Positions 1-7,987 are shown, counted from the first letter of the stretch. The stretch is DNA of 22,278 nucleotides from DATJPR01 sp035506295 (GCA_035506295.1 DATJPR010000188.1:1-22278); one strand, 5' to 3'. Numbers and translations: made by a program. Notes: generated by a model from the letters alone, not told the origin.

Positions 1-1
1 C

Positions 2-319
2 GCCGCGCTTCATCAGCAACAGGCTCAGGAAATCGAACCGCCACCGAAAGCGTCGCGGGTCCTCGAGGGACAGTACTGTATTCAGGTGGGCGCGTATCGG
101 AAAGCGGCCAATGCAACAGCGCGTGAAACTTTGGCGAGAACCCGGTTCGACCTCCCGGCGACGAGCGAGTATTCGGAGAAGCTTTCCGTTTACCGCGTGC
201 GCGTAGGCGCATTCCGTTCCTTCCGTGAAGCCGTGGCTTTCCGGGACAAAATCAGAGATGCGTATCCCGGGGAGTTCGGCGATGCGTGGATCGTCAATAC
301 AAAAAAGGAGCATGAGTGA
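2..319 (+). CDS. SPOR-domain protein, 3' part only
   Basis: The reading frame is open from the left edge of the window, so the N-terminus is missing; 105 residues are visible. The first 25 or so residues are Gln/Glu/Pro rich, like a linker. The rest (from about YCIQVGAY to the end) has the SPOR pattern: a beta strand with an I-Q-V-G-A-Y motif, a long helix, and a second V-R-V-G-A-F strand followed by a helix. SPOR domains bind denuded glycan strands of septal peptidoglycan, so this is probably a cell-envelope protein. Its stop overlaps the GTG start of the next gene (GTGA), so the two are translationally coupled. The missing N-terminal part could carry an enzymatic domain, which cannot be judged here. 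The family call is from the motif pattern only. Confidence 0.75.
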   Translation, partial: AALHQQQAQEIEPPPKASRVLEGQYCIQVGAYRKAANATARETLARTRFDLPATSEYSEKLSVYRVRVGAFRSFREAVAFRDKIRDAYPGEFGDAWIVNTKKEHE

Positions 320-861
320 AATACTCAGTGATCGCCGCCGCTCTCTTGATTGCCGGCTGTTCCGGGAGCAAGGAAACATCTGCCACGAGTACGTCGACGA
401 GCACGGGAACGACCGAGACGGGAGGTTACGAGCGGACGTTCGTTCCCTCCGATCACGATCCTGAGAGCAATGCATCCCCGGGACAGCCCGGGGTCAATCG
501 CACCGGCGCCGCCGACGTTCTGGACTCGACCGGGATCGCCGCCTCAGAGATGATCCAGGGGTATCGCGTGCAGCTTCTGGCAACGACCAATATTGACGAG
601 GTGACAACGCGGAAGGCGATGCTGGAAGAGGCGTTTCCCACAGAGTGGTTCTACATCGAATTCGATCCCCCGGTCTACAAGCTGCGCGCCGGCAACTTCC
701 CCACCAGGTTCGAAGCTGACCGGTTCGCGCGGACCCTCGCGACGAAGGGATTCCCCGATGCATGGTCGGTGCCTGAAAGGGTGTTCAAAAGTCCCCCTCC
801 CTTGCCGCAGAAACCCGCCTTGAGCGTCCCGGGCACAGACTCCTCCGCCGCGAAGCAATAA
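316..861 (+). CDS. SPOR-domain lipoprotein
   Basis: A 181-residue protein with a GTG start, preceded by a strong AAGGAG ribosome site (305-310) five bases upstream; the start overlaps the stop of the previous gene. Residues 1-15 are a lipoprotein signal with lipobox I-A-G-C15. Next come a Ser/Thr-rich low-complexity linker (about 20-36), a variable stretch, and a SPOR-like domain at about 80-155 (GYRVQLLAT, then YKLRAGNFPTRFEADRFA). The tail is Pro-rich. Known for the family: SPOR domains bind septal peptidoglycan. Inferred: an outer- or inner-membrane lipoprotein of the division or envelope machinery that works with its SPOR-domain neighbour. Two SPOR proteins in tandem point to one operon whose start lies outside the window. 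Confidence 0.8.
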   Translation: MKYSVIAAALLIAGCSGSKETSATSTSTSTGTTETGGYERTFVPSDHDPESNASPGQPGVNRTGAADVLDSTGIAASEMIQGYRVQLLATTNIDEVTTRKAMLEEAFPTEWFYIEFDPPVYKLRAGNFPTRFEADRFARTLATKGFPDAWSVPERVFKSPPPLPQKPALSVPGTDSSAAKQ

Positions 862-882
862 GCACGGAGTGGGAAGCAAGAC

Positions 883-934
883 GTAGGACGTAGGAAGAAA
901 GAAAAGTCCTCAGTTCTTTCTTCCTACGTCCTAC
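883..934. repeat. Perfect 21-bp inverted repeat, hairpin between convergent genes
   Basis: The left arm at 883-903 and the right arm at 914-934 are exact reverse complements, separated by a 10-base loop (904-913). Each arm contains a 7-base unit, GTAGGAC or its complement, nearly repeated in tandem. The element lies between the stop of the SPOR lipoprotein (861) and the stop of the convergent DUF4139 gene (962). It could act as a bidirectional terminator or mRNA-stabilising hairpin. Its A/G-rich versus T/C-rich arms and tandem heptamers also look like a dispersed REP/MITE-like palindrome. There is no long T-run directly after either arm. Confidence 0.8.
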
Positions 935-961
935 TCTTGGCAGTCGAAAGCCTCGACGTCG

Positions 962-2521
962 CTACCAGGAATACCGTATCGTGTACACTACCGTCGCTTC
1001 TCCATCCCCGGCAATCCTCGTGGGAAACTTCAACGTCGACTGGTCCACTTTCTCGTAGTCGGCACTGCTCTTGACAATCTCCCACTGGCTCCACCGCCAG
1101 GGATGTTCGTAGACCTGCACTTCAACCGGTTCGGTCTTATGATTCCGGACTTTGACTTCGATCGTCTCTTCAATGACGTGCCCCGAAGCAAGCGTCCTGA
1201 AGTCCTTCTGCTTCCGCTCGCCGACGATATCGAACGCATTGCCAAGATACAACCGGACTTCTTCGTTCTTCGGGGTATGGTCGATTTCGTCTTCCCCGAT
1301 GAATTGCTCCTTGCCGTCCGCATCCCGCTGGTACACGCGGACTTTCCCCTTCGGCAACGGAATGCCGAGTCCTGATTTTTCATCGTTCCTGAACGCGACG
1401 TACGTCCCGACCTTGGTATTAGACTGTTGCCCGAAACTCTCTTGTGAACGATACGAATAGTTGTTCATGTAGTATCGCCATTGGTCGCCCATGCCGTCGT
1501 AGACGAACATCTTTCGTGAGGAGACATCGTTGCCGGAAGCGAATTCGATCTGCTTCGTCTCCTGGTCGTTGATATCCGTTCTGCGCTGCAGCGTGTACAA
1601 CTTGTATTCAAAGAGGTCGGTCTGTTTGAACTGCGGTGCAGCAGCCTCTTCGGCATCCATGGATTTCCGAAGCGCGAGCCCGGCGACCATCGCATTCTGC
1701 ACGATGTTGACGTCCCCGGCCACCAGCTTGAGACCGGCGTCCTTAAACGATGTCCCGGAATAGTTGTTGATGGTCACCCATGCGGTGAGGTCCAGCCTCG
1801 TCGCGTCCTTGCTCAACAAGGCGACATAGTTCGCTGTCCATGAAAGTTGTCCTGCCAAATAGCTGATCTCAGTCTTTTGCGGACCACCACGCGAACTGGA
1901 GACGAGCCATTGCAGTTGCGGCTTCAGGATGAGTCCCTCAGGAAGAGATGGAAGAAGCAGTCGTCCTTCAGGATTGATCTCGATTTTTCCGTTGACCTCC
2001 GCAATCATCCCGCCTGTGCCGAGATAGTTCATCATCCCACCCGATTGCCCCTGGGGCTGATAACCGGTGGCGAGGAGCTTCCCCCTGACCGTGTATTCCT
2101 TTTTGGATTCCGCATCGACCCGCACGAACTCCACCTCCTTGCCGATGTATTTTTCCAGGATCTTCGCCTGGTGAACAAGATCATATTGGTAGCTCTGCTC
2201 AAGCACCTGCACCGCTCCAGGATCAGTCACGCTCTGGAAATGAACGGAAGTCCCATCGATGGTGGCCGGAATGTCAGGAATAACCACCGTTCCGATTCCC
2301 TTCGAGAGATTGATCGTCCGTTCTTCACGGACGAGGGAGAGGTTCTGATTGTAGATCGTCAGATCAACTGCCGTCCGGTCCCCGGAAGAAGAAATTGCTT
2401 GTCCATATGCCGGCATGACCACCGCCACAACCATCCCTAGATATGCGGCGGCACGCACAACGGACAACACCATAGCCCGCTTCGGGTTGAGAGCATTGAA
2501 CAGGACATTGATCGGCTTCAT
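962..2521 (-). CDS. Exported DUF4139 domain protein
   Basis: 519 residues from the start chosen here. Two ATG codons lie six bases apart. AGAAAGG (2529-2535) is one base before the first (2527) and seven before the second (2521), so the second, giving MKPINV, is the better start. A basic N-region, a hydrophobic stretch (about 17-38) and an A-Y-G-Q-A cleavage-like site indicate a signal peptide. The mature protein begins with the typical VDLTIYNQNLSLVREER strand and continues with the beta-rich DUF4139 pattern (ISYLAGQLSWTANYVALL; KVRNHKTEPVEVQVYEH; TVVYTIRYSW at the end). The family is widespread and poorly understood; a distant relative is the mucoidy inhibitor A group. No catalytic residues are evident. 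It is divergent from the ECF sigma gene, 93 bp away. Confidence 0.8.
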   Translation of the reverse strand: MKPINVLFNALNPKRAMVLSVVRAAAYLGMVVAVVMPAYGQAISSSGDRTAVDLTIYNQNLSLVREERTINLSKGIGTVVIPDIPATIDGTSVHFQSVTDPGAVQVLEQSYQYDLVHQAKILEKYIGKEVEFVRVDAESKKEYTVRGKLLATGYQPQGQSGGMMNYLGTGGMIAEVNGKIEINPEGRLLLPSLPEGLILKPQLQWLVSSSRGGPQKTEISYLAGQLSWTANYVALLSKDATRLDLTAWVTINNYSGTSFKDAGLKLVAGDVNIVQNAMVAGLALRKSMDAEEAAAPQFKQTDLFEYKLYTLQRRTDINDQETKQIEFASGNDVSSRKMFVYDGMGDQWRYYMNNYSYRSQESFGQQSNTKVGTYVAFRNDEKSGLGIPLPKGKVRVYQRDADGKEQFIGEDEIDHTPKNEEVRLYLGNAFDIVGERKQKDFRTLASGHVIEETIEVKVRNHKTEPVEVQVYEHPWRWSQWEIVKSSADYEKVDQSTLKFPTRIAGDGEATVVYTIRYSW

Positions 2522-2528
2522 GGTCATG

Positions 2529-2535
2529 CCTTTCT
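2529..2535 (-). promoter_or_regulatory. Ribosome site deciding the DUF4139 start
   Basis: AGAAAGG on the minus strand lies one base before the ATG at 2527 but seven bases before the ATG at 2521. Only the second has normal spacing, so translation most likely begins at 2521. Confidence 0.5.
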
Positions 2536-2564
2536 CGTTGAATACGGATTGGGAACTTCGTACG

Positions 2565-2595
2565 TTGACGCGTTCACCTTCTGTAATGCTATATC
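2565..2595 (+). promoter_or_regulatory. Candidate promoter of the ECF sigma operon
   Basis: TTGACG (2565-2570) is followed after 19 bases by TATATC (2590-2595), which is preceded by TG at 2587-2588 and so forms an extended -10 (TGCTATATC). The spacing is long, but the extended -10 compensates. Transcription would start near 2602, giving a very short leader before the ATG at 2615. The region between the divergent genes (2528-2614) is clearly more AT-rich than its surroundings. Confidence 0.4.
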
Positions 2596-2614
2596 ATTAA
2601 ACTATAAAAGGTAA

Positions 2615-3181
2615 ATGACCGCGGAAATTCACTTCCTGCCCACAGAAGGGGCGATCCTGGCAATGCTCCAGCAGGGTGACGAACGCGGCCTTGTTCATGT
2701 GTACAAACAGTCCCGTGGCGCGGTGCACGGATACGTTCTCCGGAACAATGGGACGCCGGACGACGCGGAGGACGTTTTGCAGGAGGCCGTTGTGGTGCTA
2801 TGGGAACGCGTTCGTGCCGGTACGTACGAACATACTGCGAAGGTGGAAACCTTCATAGTCGCTGTTGCGAAGAATATCTGGCTTCGTCGACTCAGCCGCA
2901 AGCGGCGCGAGATCCCCGGCGACCCCGTCGTCATGGATGCAGTACAAGATGAGGGCAGCACCCCGCTTGAAGAACTTATGCAAGACGAAGAAACTGCACA
3001 CCTGGCCGCGTCGCTGGACAAACTGGGCGAGCCCTGTAGAACCCTCCTTGTCCTCTATTATTATGAGGAACGGTCGATGGAGGAAATCGCGCGCTTGATG
3101 GGATTTGCGAACGCTGATACGGTGAAGTCAAAGAAGTACCAGTGCAAGAAGACACTGGAGAAAGTCTTTGCGCACTTATGA
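2615..3181 (+). CDS. ECF-type RNA polymerase sigma factor
   Basis: 188 residues; ATG preceded by AAAGG (2607-2611) three bases away. Region 2 spans about 20-95, with the region 2.2 signature DDAEDVLQEAVVVLWE (49-64) and the 2.3/2.4 stretch ETFIVAVAKNIWLRRLSRKRRE. Region 4 is at about 133-186, with LLVLYYYEERSMEEIARLMG and the helix-turn-helix TVKSKKYQCKKTLEKVF. Regions 1 and 3 are absent, as in ECF (group 4) sigma factors. The stop overlaps the ATG of the anti-sigma gene (ATGA at 3178-3181), the standard sigma/anti-sigma arrangement. The target regulon is unknown; the divergent envelope gene DUF4139 is a natural candidate, but this is inference. Confidence 0.92.
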   Translation: MTAEIHFLPTEGAILAMLQQGDERGLVHVYKQSRGAVHGYVLRNNGTPDDAEDVLQEAVVVLWERVRAGTYEHTAKVETFIVAVAKNIWLRRLSRKRREIPGDPVVMDAVQDEGSTPLEELMQDEETAHLAASLDKLGEPCRTLLVLYYYEERSMEEIARLMGFANADTVKSKKYQCKKTLEKVFAHL

Positions 3182-4152
3182 GTGATATCGAACGCCACAT
3201 CGCCGACGATCCGGAGGCCCTGGAAGCCTTCCTGCTCGGCCGCCTGGGAAAATCGGAATCGGACGGCGTTGCTAGCCATCTTCGCACCTGCCGGCGATGC
3301 TTCGAAGCGGTCGAATCCGAGCGACGGTTGATTGCTGCGATCCGGAGGTCAGGGCGGGACGGCATGAAGGCGAAATTGAGTTCGGCGCTCTCGACATCCG
3401 ATGCGGATGTCCGCGTCACCGTCCCCTGGCCAAGGATCCTGGCCGTTGCGGCGACGATTGTCTTACTGATCGGACTAGGGATTACGGGGCGATGGCTTTC
3501 GATCCACCACGCAGAACAAGAACCAACGTTCCAGCAGCCACCTCAGGCCCTGAGGAACGGACCCGCACCATCCACGCAATCCCAGCCGCCCGGAACGCAA
3601 GCGCCAGCTCCTCAGAATACCGAGCGTGCACGCGAGAGATCTCTCACGCCGGAGATCTCCTCCGAGGCCCCGTCCGGGTTGGCAAAGGGGAAGGTGGCGC
3701 TACAGCAGGAGAGCGGTCGGCAGGCAAATGCGATTGTGCAGGGCGGCCGACCGGAATCGGCCGGTCAACAGATTGCTGAGCCGGAGCGACGGGGCGAATC
3801 TTTCGACAACGCACGCAGAAAAGATCAAGGGCGCGCAATCAACGGTCTACTCCGAGACGAGGAAGCAAAAAAAGCGGTTGCATCAGGGGTCGCAGTGGCA
3901 AAGAGGCCTGTTCTCGTGTCGCTGCAGTTCGGCGCTCCGGTCGCCGCACACGCGAATGCGTTCCTGAAATCTGCACCTGCGATGAAATCGGAGTCCCTCG
4001 ACACCAACGCTCTCAGGATCACGGTGTTCTTGCCGCTGCGGGATTCAATCTTCCGCGGTATCACTCCCGTGGTTCGATGGGTCACCGACGACAGCCTGGC
4101 GGTCACCGTTGGTGACACCACCATTGGCTATCAAATCCCTTCACAGCGGTAA
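3178..4152 (+). CDS. Zinc-type transmembrane anti-sigma factor
   Basis: 324 residues from the ATG at 3178, which overlaps the sigma stop by four bases; an upstream in-frame codon at 3142 lies inside the sigma gene and is not needed. Residues 1-60 form the cytoplasmic anti-sigma domain, with the zinc motif H34-x3-C38-x2-C41 (HLRTCRRC). A single membrane helix is at about 88-104. The outside part begins with a Pro/Gln-rich, probably disordered linker (about 115-145), then a charged, Arg/Gln/Glu-rich region, and ends with a small predicted beta domain (about 244-321: VSLQFGAPV, ITVFLPLRDS, LAVTVGDTTIGYQI). Known: such proteins hold the ECF sigma factor at the membrane until a signal releases it. 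The signal is unknown and I do not recognise the C-terminal domain. Confidence 0.85.
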   Translation: MSDIERHIADDPEALEAFLLGRLGKSESDGVASHLRTCRRCFEAVESERRLIAAIRRSGRDGMKAKLSSALSTSDADVRVTVPWPRILAVAATIVLLIGLGITGRWLSIHHAEQEPTFQQPPQALRNGPAPSTQSQPPGTQAPAPQNTERARERSLTPEISSEAPSGLAKGKVALQQESGRQANAIVQGGRPESAGQQIAEPERRGESFDNARRKDQGRAINGLLRDEEAKKAVASGVAVAKRPVLVSLQFGAPVAAHANAFLKSAPAMKSESLDTNALRITVFLPLRDSIFRGITPVVRWVTDDSLAVTVGDTTIGYQIPSQR

Positions 4153-4172
4153 CGCCTGTAGTCACCCGACCA

Positions 4173-4727
4173 TCAGTCTCGTCCTTCTGTACGGAGCGTT
4201 TCCAGACACGCCGGGCAGAACGCCGCCGGTTTCGTGTCAATGTCTTCCACGTACGTCGAGATGTGCATGACGCAGTCATAGGACGAACAGTGGACGAGCC
4301 CGAACAGGTGACCCAGCTCGTGAAGCGCTTCTTTGACCAGGCGGAGATGAAGGAGCTCTCCGTCGGCCGGGAGGCCGTACCGTTCATTTTGCAGCCGGTG
4401 ATAGGAGACCACCCCGACGCGGCCGCCCAGCTGGGCTTCGCCGAACACGAAGGTCAGGATCGGAATACACAGGTCATCGCAGGCTACCGCAAGCAAGAGA
4501 GGACGGTCAGGTTCCGTGGCAGCCAGGGAAGGGTAGAGCGAGTCGAGGTGCGAGATGATGTTCGAGGAATTGTACTGGAACCGTTGCTCGTCCAGAAAGG
4601 GAGAGAGATCGACGTCAACCTCACGGACATCGACGTCGCGTCCGAGGACCTCCCGCAGTGGGAGGCATAGCGCGGACACGATGCGACGATCCGCATTTCC
4701 CAACGGAAGGAGGAGGATCGGATTCAC
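4173..4727 (-). CDS. Archaemetzincin-type zinc metalloprotease
   Basis: 184 residues from the GTG at 4727, chosen because it overlaps the stop of the response-regulator gene (GTGA) and because the conserved start of the domain, NPILLLPLG, follows at once. The active-site motif is complete: HELGHLFGLVHC at 136-147 (HExxHxxGxxH plus the extra Cys), then C152, the Met-turn C-V-M, and a distal C171-x2-C174 pair after about 16 residues. This matches the archaemetzincin pattern of one catalytic zinc and one structural Cys4-type zinc. Archaemetzincins are typical of archaea and vertebrates and patchily distributed in bacteria; the substrate is unknown. There is no signal peptide, so it should be cytoplasmic. 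It is the last gene of the kinase/regulator unit, and 20 bp separate its stop from that of the convergent anti-sigma gene. Confidence 0.88.
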   Translation of the reverse strand: MNPILLLPLGNADRRIVSALCLPLREVLGRDVDVREVDVDLSPFLDEQRFQYNSSNIISHLDSLYPSLAATEPDRPLLLAVACDDLCIPILTFVFGEAQLGGRVGVVSYHRLQNERYGLPADGELLHLRLVKEALHELGHLFGLVHCSSYDCVMHISTYVEDIDTKPAAFCPACLETLRTEGRD

Positions 4728-6070
4728 GGGGACCGTTTCAGGCCGTATTTCTCGATCTTGTGATACAACGTGACACGGTCGATGTCGAGGATCGAAGCGC
4801 TCCGGCTGATGTTCCACCCGGTTTCCCGGAGAATCGATTCGATGTGCTTGCGCTCCACATCCTCGATCCGCTTTCCATCGGCGGTCGCCGTCGCCGTGGC
4901 CTGCACGGGAAGGTGCGCGCGGTCGATCATCGTCGTTGGCGTCACGACCATCGCCCGCTCGATCGCGTTCTCGAGCTCGCGGACGTTGCCCGGCCAGTCG
5001 TACGCTTTGAGCGCGTACATTGCCTCCGGAGTAAAACCGGTGACCGGCTTGTTCATGGCCTTGGCGTACTTCTCGAGGAAGAAGTGCGCGAGCTTGGCAA
5101 TGTCTCCTCGACGGGCACGCAACGGCGGGAGCTCAATGGCGAAGACGTTGAGACGGTAGTACAGATCCTCGCGGAATTCTCCGTCCTTGACAGCCTTCTC
5201 CAGATCGCGGTTCGTGGCGCAGATCACCCGGAAGTCCGAATGCACAACCTCGCTCCCTCCGACACGCATGAACTGTTTGGTTTCGATGACCCGGAGGAGG
5301 TCCATCTGGGTCTTCGCGTCGATGTTCCCGATCTCATCGAGGAAGAGAGTGCCGCCGTCGGCAAGTTCCACTTTTCCTTTGCGCCGGTACTGGGCGCCGG
5401 TGAACGCGCCACGTTCATGGCCGAACAATTCGCTCTCGAGAAGCGTCTCGGTCATGCCGCCGCAGTTCACCGTCACGATCGGGAAGAACCGTCGATTGCT
5501 GAGGTTGTGAATGGATCGTGCGACGAGCTCTTTCCCGGTCCCGCTTTCCCCGCGAATCATGACGGTGGTATCCGCCGGGGCCACGGTGCGAACGAGCTCC
5601 ATCACGTGTTTCATCTCATTGGACTCTCCGATGATCTCGGTCTCTTCGGACATTTCCGAGACCCGGTTCCGCAATTGCTGATTCTCTTCCAGGAGCTCCT
5701 GCTGCTTGATCGCCTTCTCGATGAGATGGTCGAGGTAATCGGGATCGATCGGTTTTGTGATATAGTCGTACGCCCCCTCCTTCAATGCCTTCACGGCGGT
5801 GTCGACCGAGGCGAATGCCGTGATGATGATGACGACGATGCTCTTGTCGATCTCACGGACGCGCTGCAGGAGTTCGATCCCGTCCATCCCCGGCATCTTG
5901 ATGTCCACGAGAAGAATCGTCCAGTGCGAGGCCTGGAGCTTTTTGAGGGCTGCCGCGGCGTTTTCCGCCGAGTCCGCCCTGAAGCCGTCTTCCAGGAACC
6001 ACTTGGTCAGTGATTCGCGGACAATCAATTCGTCGTCGACGACAAGTATTCCGATGTCGCTTTTTTTCAT
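4724..6070 (-). CDS. NtrC-family sigma-54-dependent response regulator
   Basis: 448 residues with the complete three-domain layout. The receiver (5-120) has acidic pair D12-D13, phospho-acceptor D56 (LLVDIKMPG), T84 and K106. The AAA+ sigma-54 interaction domain (about 145-385) has Walker A GESGTGKE (174-181), the GAFTGA loop (221-226) that contacts sigma-54, Walker B TLFLDEIGN (241-249), the arginine-finger segment FREDLYYRLNVF and sensor II WPGNVREL (359-366). A Fis-type helix-turn-helix lies at about 408-444. Nothing is missing, so it should be an active enhancer-binding activator. Its start overlaps the kinase stop by four bases (ATGA) and its stop overlaps the protease start. The obvious target is the -24/-12 promoter at 11479-11495 in the same cluster. 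Confidence 0.95.
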   Translation of the reverse strand: MKKSDIGILVVDDELIVRESLTKWFLEDGFRADSAENAAAALKKLQASHWTILLVDIKMPGMDGIELLQRVREIDKSIVVIIITAFASVDTAVKALKEGAYDYITKPIDPDYLDHLIEKAIKQQELLEENQQLRNRVSEMSEETEIIGESNEMKHVMELVRTVAPADTTVMIRGESGTGKELVARSIHNLSNRRFFPIVTVNCGGMTETLLESELFGHERGAFTGAQYRRKGKVELADGGTLFLDEIGNIDAKTQMDLLRVIETKQFMRVGGSEVVHSDFRVICATNRDLEKAVKDGEFREDLYYRLNVFAIELPPLRARRGDIAKLAHFFLEKYAKAMNKPVTGFTPEAMYALKAYDWPGNVRELENAIERAMVVTPTTMIDRAHLPVQATATATADGKRIEDVERKHIESILRETGWNISRSASILDIDRVTLYHKIEKYGLKRSP

Positions 6071-7737
6071 GGGCGTATTCCTTCATAAGCGGTCTTCGCA
6101 GAGGCAACGTCCGACTGCTGAGGTTGTTTCAGAGGAAGGGTCATCGTGAACGTCGTCCCCTTCCCTACCGCAGATTCCACCTCGATCGATCCGTGGTGGC
6201 GCTCCACAATGCCAAACACGATCGCCAGGCCGAGGCCGACACCCTTCCCTTCCGACTTTGTGGTGAAGAACGGCTCAAACACATGAGCCTTGACTTCGTC
6301 CGTCATCCCGGGTCCGTTGTCCGCTATGCTGACGGCAATGGCCTGGCCCTGCCGCATCGCGCCGATCCGAATCGCGCCGCCGGATTGCTGGGTCCCCGAC
6401 ATGGCCTCGATGGCGTTCATTATCAGGGCGATCAACGTCTGCTGGATCTGGTTCGGGTCGCACTCGACGGCATCATCGTCATGCACATCGGACTGCAGCG
6501 AAATCTGCCGCATCTGTGCATGGTGGTTGAGAAGGAGGATGCAGCGATCAACGATGGTCCTCAACGGGATCGTCTGGAACGTTGCGCCTCCCTGCCGGGA
6601 GAACAGCAGGAGGTTCTTGACGATATTGCCGCAACGCTGTGCCTCGTCTGCCACAAGGGTGAGGTCGGCGCAGTACGACTCCACGTCCGGTGGCGGAAGC
6701 GACGATTTCCGTAACCGCTTGACCAGCAACCGGGCAAAGGTGAGGATCCCCTCAAGAGGATTGTTCAACTCGTGCGCGACACTCGAGGCGAGGTTGCCGA
6801 GGGACGCCATTTTTTCCACTCGCACCATCTGCCGGTGCGCCTTTTCGAGGTCGGCGGTTTTTTCCCGGACCTTCGCTTCCAGCGTCTGAGACCAGCCGGT
6901 GATCTCCCCGCGCGCCCGGTCCAGTTCGTCGGTCATATCATTGAATTTCTCTGCCAGGCGGCCGAGCTCGTCACGCGAATCGATGGTCAGGTGATGACCG
7001 AGCTCACCGGACGATACCCGTTCCATTCCTGCCATGAGGCGCCGAACCGGTCGGCGGACGACGAGCCAGATGAAGATGCCCGAAAGAAGCCCGATGACCA
7101 ATACCGCGACGACAGAGATCAGCATGAGCGAACGCCGTTGGCCGGCGAGTTGGCCGTCGATCGCCGTCAACGACATCTTCACATCCAGGACGCCCAGGAT
7201 GGTTTTCTCAGGCGCATGAGCGTGGCAATCGGCATTCGCGCATTGCGGCTCATTCCTGATCGGCGTGATGAGGCCCAGGACCCGTTGCCCTTCGCCATTG
7301 GTGAAGATGCGCGAGAGGGTCGCGGACGCGTGCGAGGGATGGTCGAGCCCGTCCCCGTCGTGGCAGATGATGCACGCCTCGGCATGCGCGTCGACCTTTG
7401 TATGAAGATCCGCTGCGTGCGTCCCGAAGACCACCTCTCCCTGTTTGTTGTATATCCGGATGTCCTCAATCCCCTCGTGCCCGCCGATGGAGGAGATGAT
7501 TTCGTGGACGTCGTCTCGGCGGTTCAGCAGCATGCTATGGCGCATCGAACGTGCGATAACGTCGCTGACCCGCTGCCCGCTCGTCTGGACGTTGTCCATC
7601 AGGTTCTTTTCCTGCAGCCGGATCGAGCCCACGGCTAGGAGAAAAAGCGTCACGGCCTGCGCCAGGGTGATCACCAGGAAGAGCTTGAACGCGATAGTCC
7701 TGGTGATTCTGGGGAGATTTGAGAGGTTCGGGAACAT
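6067..7737 (-). CDS. Sensor histidine kinase with periplasmic c-type heme motifs
   Basis: 556 residues. A first membrane helix is at about 15-38, followed by a periplasmic domain (about 40-203) and a second helix at about 205-227. A HAMP domain (about 228-280), a short coiled coil, the HisKA helix with H322 (SVAHELNNP) and an ATPase domain (N441 box; DNGPG 473-477; GKGVGLGLA 498-506) follow. The periplasmic domain holds two c-type heme attachment motifs, C122-x2-C125-H126 (CIICH) and C166-x4-C171-H172 (CANADCHAH), so it should bind heme covalently after export and cytochrome c maturation. The second motif uses the longer Cx4CH spacing known from cytochrome c3-type proteins. Inferred role: sensing redox state or a diatomic ligand and phosphorylating the overlapping sigma-54 regulator. 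GGAG lies 14 bases upstream of the chosen ATG, so the exact start is uncertain. Confidence 0.93.
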   Translation of the reverse strand: MFPNLSNLPRITRTIAFKLFLVITLAQAVTLFLLAVGSIRLQEKNLMDNVQTSGQRVSDVIARSMRHSMLLNRRDDVHEIISSIGGHEGIEDIRIYNKQGEVVFGTHAADLHTKVDAHAEACIICHDGDGLDHPSHASATLSRIFTNGEGQRVLGLITPIRNEPQCANADCHAHAPEKTILGVLDVKMSLTAIDGQLAGQRRSLMLISVVAVLVIGLLSGIFIWLVVRRPVRRLMAGMERVSSGELGHHLTIDSRDELGRLAEKFNDMTDELDRARGEITGWSQTLEAKVREKTADLEKAHRQMVRVEKMASLGNLASSVAHELNNPLEGILTFARLLVKRLRKSSLPPPDVESYCADLTLVADEAQRCGNIVKNLLLFSRQGGATFQTIPLRTIVDRCILLLNHHAQMRQISLQSDVHDDDAVECDPNQIQQTLIALIMNAIEAMSGTQQSGGAIRIGAMRQGQAIAVSIADNGPGMTDEVKAHVFEPFFTTKSEGKGVGLGLAIVFGIVERHHGSIEVESAVGKGTTFTMTLPLKQPQQSDVASAKTAYEGIRP

Positions 7738-7921
7738 GGCCGGATGGCAGGCTCCATAAATCGTGCCAGCAGTTGAGCCCCGTGTTCAGACTTCAGTTGG
7801 CAGAAGAGGACGCATTCTACGGGGTTGCAGGGCCGAATTTCGCTGGAATTCCCATAGATAGGAACTACTGTTGCATTTTTTCGCAGAGTGGAATATCGAC
7901 GAGATTACCCGAAACTGGGAA

Positions 7922-7954
7922 GAGCGGAATCTCCTTCCCAAGGCGATTCCGCTC
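7922..7954 (-). terminator. Strong hairpin between the HybB-like gene and the kinase gene
   Basis: GAGCGGAATC (7922-7931) pairs with GATTCCGCTC (7945-7954). Inside, one mismatch is followed by CCTT/AAGG closing a three-base loop, for 14 base pairs in 33 nt. It lies about 35 bp after the HybB-like stop and about 185 bp before the kinase start. Downstream on the minus strand comes TTCCCAGTTT, a poor U-tract, so it may be a partial terminator or an mRNA-processing/stability element that lowers regulator expression relative to the structural genes. Confidence 0.5.
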
Positions 7955-7987
7955 CGTATGACTATCCGGATCGATGTATTTCCCGGC

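Noticed and set aside
4658..6013. 451-codon open frame antisense to the NtrC-type regulator
   Set aside because: The regulator on the other strand is complete with every motif; the antisense frame is an effect of GC-rich codon use and has His/Asp/Arg-rich nonsense composition.
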